The position numbers and the translations under genes were made by a program. Source: Mactra quadrangularis (lineage: Eukaryota; Mollusca; Bivalvia; Venerida; Mactridae). From it: DNA of 64,000 bases. Location of the stretch: NCBI GenBank assembly GCA_025267735.1, contig CM046305.1:37469108-37533107 (forward strand), written 5' to 3'. The notes beneath the pieces were generated by a model. The model was not told the DNA's origin, did not search any database, and saw nothing but the letters and a program-made list of their open reading frames with translations. Positions 57,781 through 64,000 of this stretch are shown here, in pieces (within the stretch, counting starts at the first letter, position 1; each line of letters begins with the position of its first letter).

Positions 57781-58194
57781 ATATAATTTACAGTATAACC
57801 ATGGATTATACAAGATATTTATACAACAATGAGCAAGAAAAGAGATAACCAGTGTCACATTAAGCCTTTCTTACTGAACCACATTAAAGAAATGATCACC
57901 TACCCTACATTAACTCAACTGAATCTTAATAATGTTCAGTAATGTGAAAAAAAGTACAGCAATTATGTGATTAGCAAATTTATTTGCAGTTAGTACTAAC
58001 TATGTATTTATGACGCATGTATGAACTGTGTGTTTGGGTTGTTTACTAAATTAAAGGGAGATAATGAATGTAAATAATTACAAAACAAAGGGAAATAATT
58101 ACATGAAACTTGGATGAATTTCAGCCTGATCAAGCTTACTCAAACTTTTTCACAAAAACCCTTAAGTTTGAGCCAGCAAACTTTAACTGTACAT

Positions 58195-58680
58195 TGTATT
58201 TTGTTGTGCACTGCATAGTCTGTCTGCCTGTTAGTAATTAGTGTCCCGTCTTCAATTTTGGTACTAAACGTTTTTTTCATTTTTTGTCACTCATTCTTAC
58301 ATTAGGAATGTTTGTTTCAAACATTTCTGTGGTCTGTATCTCTAAGGTCAAGGTTACTTGGGGCAAAGGTCATTTTATAACGGCTCATACTTAGGGCATA
58401 TAATGCTCCGACCTACAGTGCACTAGTTTTCATCTTGGTTTTATGCTTATTTAAACATTCAGTTTTGTTTCTTTTTTATTTTACTACTATGAGCACTTTA
58501 TTGATCACAAATTCTTAGTTTTATATAAGTCTTCATTACTTATCATCTTTTAACCATTTTCATATAATTATTTCCTAATTATGCATAATGATTGTGAAGC
58601 GCTTTTTAACATATATTCAATATGAAAAGAGCGCTTACAAATGTGGTATATAATAATAATAATAAATCAAACCAAACTTG
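58195..58680 (+). mobile_element. possible retroposon 3' end with ATA/AAT repeat tail
   Basis: TGTGAAGCGCTTTTTAACAT, then GAGCGCTTACAAATGTGGTA and TATAATAATAATAATAAA. This resembles the GCGCTATATAAAT plus ATT-repeat tails common at LINE/SINE 3' ends in molluscs. The body upstream is not recognised. Confidence 0.4.
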
Positions 58681-59783
58681 AGTCATTCATGTTGATGTTT
58701 GTTGTTTATGGTATACTTCTGACTCAAAATAAAGAATTATCTTTTATAAATGAAATTCTTCAAAAATATTTATGTTGCAATGCTTTTGGATATTAAACGA
58801 GGGATCAATTTTAGCCTAGACCTAGTAAGACTAGTTGTATAATTGACCCCAGAGCTATACATAATTACTGGCTGGATAGGGGGTTTTTAACTGTTAACTT
58901 AAACAGTATAAAAGTCACAGTTTTATCATGTTTAGTTATTGCTCTGAGACTTTGGGCTGCACTTGTCTTTGCCAGAAACTTAAGAAAAATTTTGCTACTC
59001 TCCAGTAACCAGTTAAATGTATGTTCTGTTCCTGTCATAACTGTGCAAAAAAGGCTAGTTTCTCAGCCATATCGCTAGCTAGTGGTTTGCCCCCTGGTAC
59101 CCTTAATTTGATATCACATACACATTCCTTTTGTAGAAAAGTGTACCAGCTAGGGCACAAATAGTCTGGCTAACCTGCCGTTTACCACTATCGTTATTGG
59201 GTCAGGCAAAGCACAATAATGGGCGCACCCTCAATTTATCTTCAGGTAACACTTTTCTTTTACTTTTTCTTTTTTTCGCATGATCATTTTCTAACAACAG
59301 TAAATTTGGTTGGAGTTTAGAACTACAAATGTCATTCGAAGTTGACTTTTCATTTTGGACTTAAATACATGTATAGCGAACAATTAACCAAAAACCATGT
59401 CTTCAAAATGGACACTATTCGGACATTGAATAGTCTTGTTAGAATTTCGGATACTTCATTATGCATGAATGGAACCGGAAGCCTAATATAAGGTATCCAC
59501 TGTAGATTTTGTACAAAGATCATTTTGTTTAAGCCTTCATGGTGAGAAATTTTCATTTGAAAACATGTTTATCCGATATCTTGTATAATACATTGAGCGC
59601 AGCCATTATTCTGCTTTGCCTGACATACTTTTACTTGTGAAAGTATGACTGGGAACCAGACATGGACAAATAGTGCTAGCTCATGATATGCTTTGGAAAC
59701 TCACACAAAGCTATCATGTAATATTATGCATATAATGTTACTGTCACATCATAAAGTTGATAAAGTCTGCTGTTAAAATTTAT

Positions 59784-59802
59784 AAAAAAAAAAAAAAAAA
59801 AA
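59784..59802 (+). repeat. 19-bp poly(A) tract
   Basis: Uninterrupted A run. It may be a retroposon tail or chance. It is followed by minus-strand AATAAA-type signals near 59826. Confidence 0.8.
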
Positions 59803-61926
59803 TAACTCAAATATTGTCTTTTGTTTTTTATTTGTTCTGTTCATTGTTCAACATCTATGAAGGTTTTATTCTAGACAAACAATAAGAGAAATTCTCATAT
59901 ATACAAGAAATCTAAAACAACATCTACATTATATTTTTAAAATACTTCAACAAGATCAGTTATAGTAAAGTCTATCAATATTAACCTGAGCTTGACTTTA
60001 ATTCATAAATATATCACATGCTGACTCTTAATGATTAATATATTATCACATTGTGAATTATTGAAACTTTAGTCACATGTATATACATATAGAGTCAACT
60101 ACCTATGCTCGGTCACTACCAATGCTTGGTTTTGTAAATTGTGTAAATGTTTAAAACCCACAGGCGGATCCCCCCGGAAATTCCAAAATGTACCTGTCCA
60201 TATGTGTATTTCTTGACTGTAGGTAATTTTTAAGTAGCATGAAGCAAATTTTCTCGGTGCTTAACACAGATTTAATGGTTATGTAGGTTTATTATTAATA
60301 TATTGCATTATTCTGCAAAAAGTGAATGATTTGGTTGTGGTTCGAAAGTTTGAAACCCCCCAGAAACCAATATCTCAGTCATTTCATATAAGGCATGGAT
60401 ATAAATGAATTTGTTACGATTTTTAACAGAAACTAATTAAGTGCCTGTTATTTTCATACAATATAAAAATCACAATTAAATGTAAGTGGAAGTGTGAAAT
60501 TATTATAATGTGGTTATTCAAGCTCAGGCTAATATAGTTAAGACTGAAGCACCTGTGGTTCTATGGTTAGCAGGAGACTAAGGTACCTAGAGGTCCTGGG
60601 TTTTAAGTCCACCAGGGAATATCACCCAGGTTTGTTTCATTAAACCCTGGAGAAAATGGTTTGTGCAATGATCATTTCTTTAAAGGTGATTAAAGTATAA
60701 TGATCAGGTATTGTAAAATTGTACAAAATTATTAAGACCGGTAAACATTAATATAGGAGTAGACGTACAACCTAACTTAATTTTATTTGACAAATAATTG
60801 AACAAGGATCAGTACAGAAGCATTTAAATCAAACAATGGACAATTGTTTGCTAATAATGATAGCAAATTTACTTATGAACATATTATACAAAAATGCTAT
60901 ATATAAGTGTGATAGAGATTGGATTTGAAAAAAAATCCATAAGATGAATACATGTATGTTTAAAAACTCTGCAAAACTGCAAATGTAGCTATTCTACTAA
61001 CATACTAAATTATAAAGAATTTGTTCAGTGCCATCCCAAAGTTCTTGCACAAATAAAATTTTCAAACTTAATTGCAAAACATACTAGGGTACATGTTTCA
61101 TGAGCACAAATACACAACTATGCTCTTCCATTAAGCTCATAAGGGTTAAATGTTATATTAAGTTTTATTTATTTGTAGCTTGTTTAAGTTTGAAGGAAAA
61201 AAACTGAACAGCCTGGGGAAACTAAAAACAAATTGATTTAGTATGGCCTACATGTAAATGTATGCAAAATATACAGGGTAATAGAGCACAGCTCTAGCAT
61301 TCATAAAAATATACAACCATAAACATATTCTATAAATATCTACTAAATATCTAAACATGATACATTTCTGGGTGATACCCTATCAAGGTACCAAACAAAG
61401 TTAACAATTAGAAGTTTCAGTAACTTGCATTGGCTCATATTAACAAAACCATGCCAGTCCCATTCAAAATACTTAAAAATCTCTAACAGATTACTTGGCT
61501 ATGTTAATATAATAAAATCACAGCATCAGAAAGCATTCGTTTCACTGATTCATATGGTACTAAACATCATCGGTTTGTCAAATAGCTATTCCGTCATTAT
61601 GTAAAGAAAGGTCTAAAAAGTCACAATTTTTCCATGTCCGTCATTAGCGTGCACTACGTAGATGAAACGTTCGACCTGACAACGTCAAAGACAATGAACA
61701 CCTCAGCAAAATTACATTAAAAAAAAAAACTGTAGCAGAATATAAATATATGATCAGCAGTTAGAAATAAGGTAAGTATGTTTTACAGCACCTTCCTGTA
61801 AAAATTGAACTCAAAAATAAAAACATGCACACTTTTTCAAGGTTTTACATGAGTTTATAAACATGATCAGGTATTTTACAATTTCACTAGCACCGTTTCA
61901 TCAGTACTATCAGTACTTTGATTAAA
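59803..61926. other. AT-rich stretch, no coding exon seen
   Basis: No open frame of note on either strand. At 60540-60660 a tRNA-like head (GGTTCTATGGTTAGCAGGAG with GGTCCTGGGTTTTAAGTCC) suggests another SINE-like insertion. The region could be the 3' untranslated part of a minus-strand gene to the right of the window, but this is only a possibility. Confidence 0.35.
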
Positions 61927-62216
61927 TTCTATTTATTTATTGGAGTTAATGCCATGTCAACACAATTTAGGTCATTTTACGGGGTCCAGTGCACCTAACC
62001 TGGCTTTCCTGGACCCTTGTCTATAACCAGAATTCACCTACCCTTCCACAAGGCCGGAAACTGCTCCATATTATCTAATCATTGGAGGAAAATCGACATT
62101 ATTGTCAAATTTTCATGGAAGGGTATAACCTCCCCGGGTGGAATTCGAACCCCCATCCCCTCAGGCACAAGATTCCAAATCCCAGCGCGCTACCAACTGC
62201 GCTATCGACCCGGGTT
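61927..62216 (-). mobile_element. SINE family 2, minus orientation
   Basis: Tail (TATTTATTGGAGTTAATGCC) at the left, tRNA-like head (GCGCTATCGACCCGGG) at the right. Full length, with one base-change cluster near the anticodon region. Confidence 0.85.
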
Positions 62217-62361
62217 TTGATTAAATTCTAACATAGCATTAAGACTTAAACCTATAAAACAATTTAAACTAGCATTTTTAGTACTCTACCCTTTATTATG
62301 AAATTATTACGAGTATTATATTAACTGTCATTGCTTTATCCCATCAGCCCAAAGAGCGGGA

Positions 62362-63565
62362 CAATTGACCTTACGCCAGAATTTGATTGACAGCTCCTAT
62401 TAGCCAATCAGCGTCCGGCATTTGATACCCTGATGCTTATCTAAGATAAGCGGCTTTTCGGCCGCCATTTTGTCCGACATCTGGTCTTGACGGACATCGA
62501 ATTTCTTATGTGTTAGCATGGACCCTATGTACAGTTATATAGGGTTCTCAGTGAAAGTTACAAAATAAACTCAATAAAACAAATTAGAATGGTCAAAATA
62601 TGTACACATGGGGTTTGTAAATACTGTGATAAAGTATAAACTACATAATAATCTGACGACAATAAATACAAGTATGTAATAAATCAGGTTGAAAATTACA
62701 TTTTTCATGCATGTTTACCCCCAAAATGTACCACAAAGATCTATGGACCCACCCCTTAACGTTTTATTTCTCAGTATATTTTATCACCTATACATGTACA
62801 CCATTTTAAAGATTACATGTATATAAAGTTGTTTTCGTGTATATCCAACAGTTTTCTGATTTATAAAGGATTTCTACAAACGTTCAATGTGAGATGCGTT
62901 CTTAGATAATTTTTGCGCATATAATGTTTTTATTGGAGCAAATGAACCTACCTTTATTTTTAAAATATATCAAAGGATATTATAAAAAAGGGAATCATTT
63001 GAAAGTTATGACAATGCCATTTTCAGACCAATTAATCTTTAGGAAATATGATATCTCGTACAAATGATATGCATGTATTTGAACACAACTCCGTCTAGGT
63101 AGCCCCTAATACCCACCCCTTCACTTTTTTATTTCTCGACATATTTTAATTAACTCTACATCATTTGATAGCTAACGTAATGTAATATTTTTTGCATGTT
63201 TTACTGTTTAAAATCCGTACATCCAAACGACTATAACCAGCGTTTAAATTTAAGTGTATTCTTTCAACTTGCTCATTCTTTGTGCGTATATTTTTTGTTG
63301 GAGCAAATGAACTCACATTTAATTTGAATATTTATGAATGTATATTCATAAATAATGTATCATTTGATAGATGAGACAATGCCCTTTTCAAAAATATTAA
63401 GTTTATCGAAATCGGATGACAAGTAAGTAAATTGCATGAATTTGAACCTGTTACTTTCAAAACATAGATAATGGTTAGGGACATAGATTAATCCCTGATA
63501 ATGTCGGACAATGTACCACGTGTATCGGTGGGCGGAGCATAGGTATTCTGGCGTAAGGTCAATTG
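62362..63565. mobile_element. 1.2-kb inverted-repeat element with internal duplication
   Basis: CAATTGACCTTACGCCAGAA begins the left end and its reverse complement closes the right end. If AATT is the target site, the ends are GACCTTACGCC. Inside, about 62690-63060 and 63060-63440 are diverged tandem copies (ACCCACCCCTT, TTTATTTCTC and TTGGAGCAAATGAAC blocks). No transposase seen. Confidence 0.7.
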
Positions 63566-64000
63566 AAAATTAATTCACGCTAGTAAAAATAACTAATTTC
63601 ATGAAGTTGATAATTTGTCCTTAACTATATAACAAAATGATTCAGTCTAGTTCTAGAGAAAATCTAAGAGAACAATAACATAAATAATACTAGATCAAAT
63701 TTTAACAGCATATATGGTCAAGTTTCAATAGTGCCATGTTTCACGTACAATGTATTTGATTTTCGTCATAAATTATAATTAAAAATCTCAAATAAATGCA
63801 ATACAAATATAAATAAATGTATGAAAATGTATGAATGAAAACATATTTAAATAAGATTTAATAACAAGAAAAATATGTAAATATGTCTAAAGAAGAATAA
63901 CAACCATTGGCCCTTAAAGAAAAATAAATGTACAAAAAACCATGGTAATAAATATAGGTCCTCACACAATGTAAAGAAGTAAAAAAAAAACAAAAAAAAA
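63566..64000. other. right end of window, no gene seen
   Basis: AT-rich sequence with A runs at the end. Nothing recognised. Confidence 0.4.

Overview
This is eukaryotic genomic DNA, most likely from a bivalve mollusc. The evidence is AT-rich, intron-rich sequence with GT-AG splicing, several tRNA-derived SINE families whose tails end in a GGCGTTAAA-type sequence, many short inverted-repeat DNA transposons, and a tandem family resembling the bivalve proteins usually labelled short-chain collagen C4-like. No prokaryotic gene, CRISPR array, rRNA gene or credible functional tRNA gene was seen.

Left part (about 3-37.4 kb, minus strand): three tandem copies of a four-exon gene for a secreted protein made of a signal peptide, a short coiled coil and a Cys-rich C-terminal domain. 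In transcription order they are copy A (37342-34068), copy B (33461-25516) and copy C (20052-4979). All three share intron phases 1-1-2 and exons 2-4 of 72, 286 and 205 nt. A and B look intact (270 and 297 aa). Copy C is intact at every splice site but its third exon is split by a 3.77-kb transposon (6135-9903). That element has CACGGTG termini, 490-bp inverted repeats and a 5-bp ATTAC target-site duplication. Removing the element and one duplication restores an exon of exactly 286 nt in frame. Heptamer-like CAC ends plus a 5-bp duplication are hallmarks of the Transib/RAG transposon group, so this is the most interesting object here, although no transposase catalytic core was recognised.

Right part (40.5-53.6 kb, plus strand): one single-copy housekeeping gene, SMG9 (12 coding exons, 467 aa), the SMG1-complex subunit of nonsense-mediated mRNA decay. 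Its Walker A motif is in exon 5. It lies head to head with copy A, with about 3.2 kb between the start codons, and that gap holds a non-autonomous hAT-like element with a second element nested inside it. SMG9 introns hold a mariner remnant, MITEs and SINEs.

The rest (1-4.9 kb, the gene introns, and 53.7-64 kb) is repeat-dominated: mariner remnants, TTAA-flanked MITEs, LINE 3' ends, four minisatellite or microsatellite arrays (28 bp, 33 bp, 21 bp and GGTT), hairpin families and several iterated motifs with no assigned role. From 59.8 to 64 kb no coding exon was seen.
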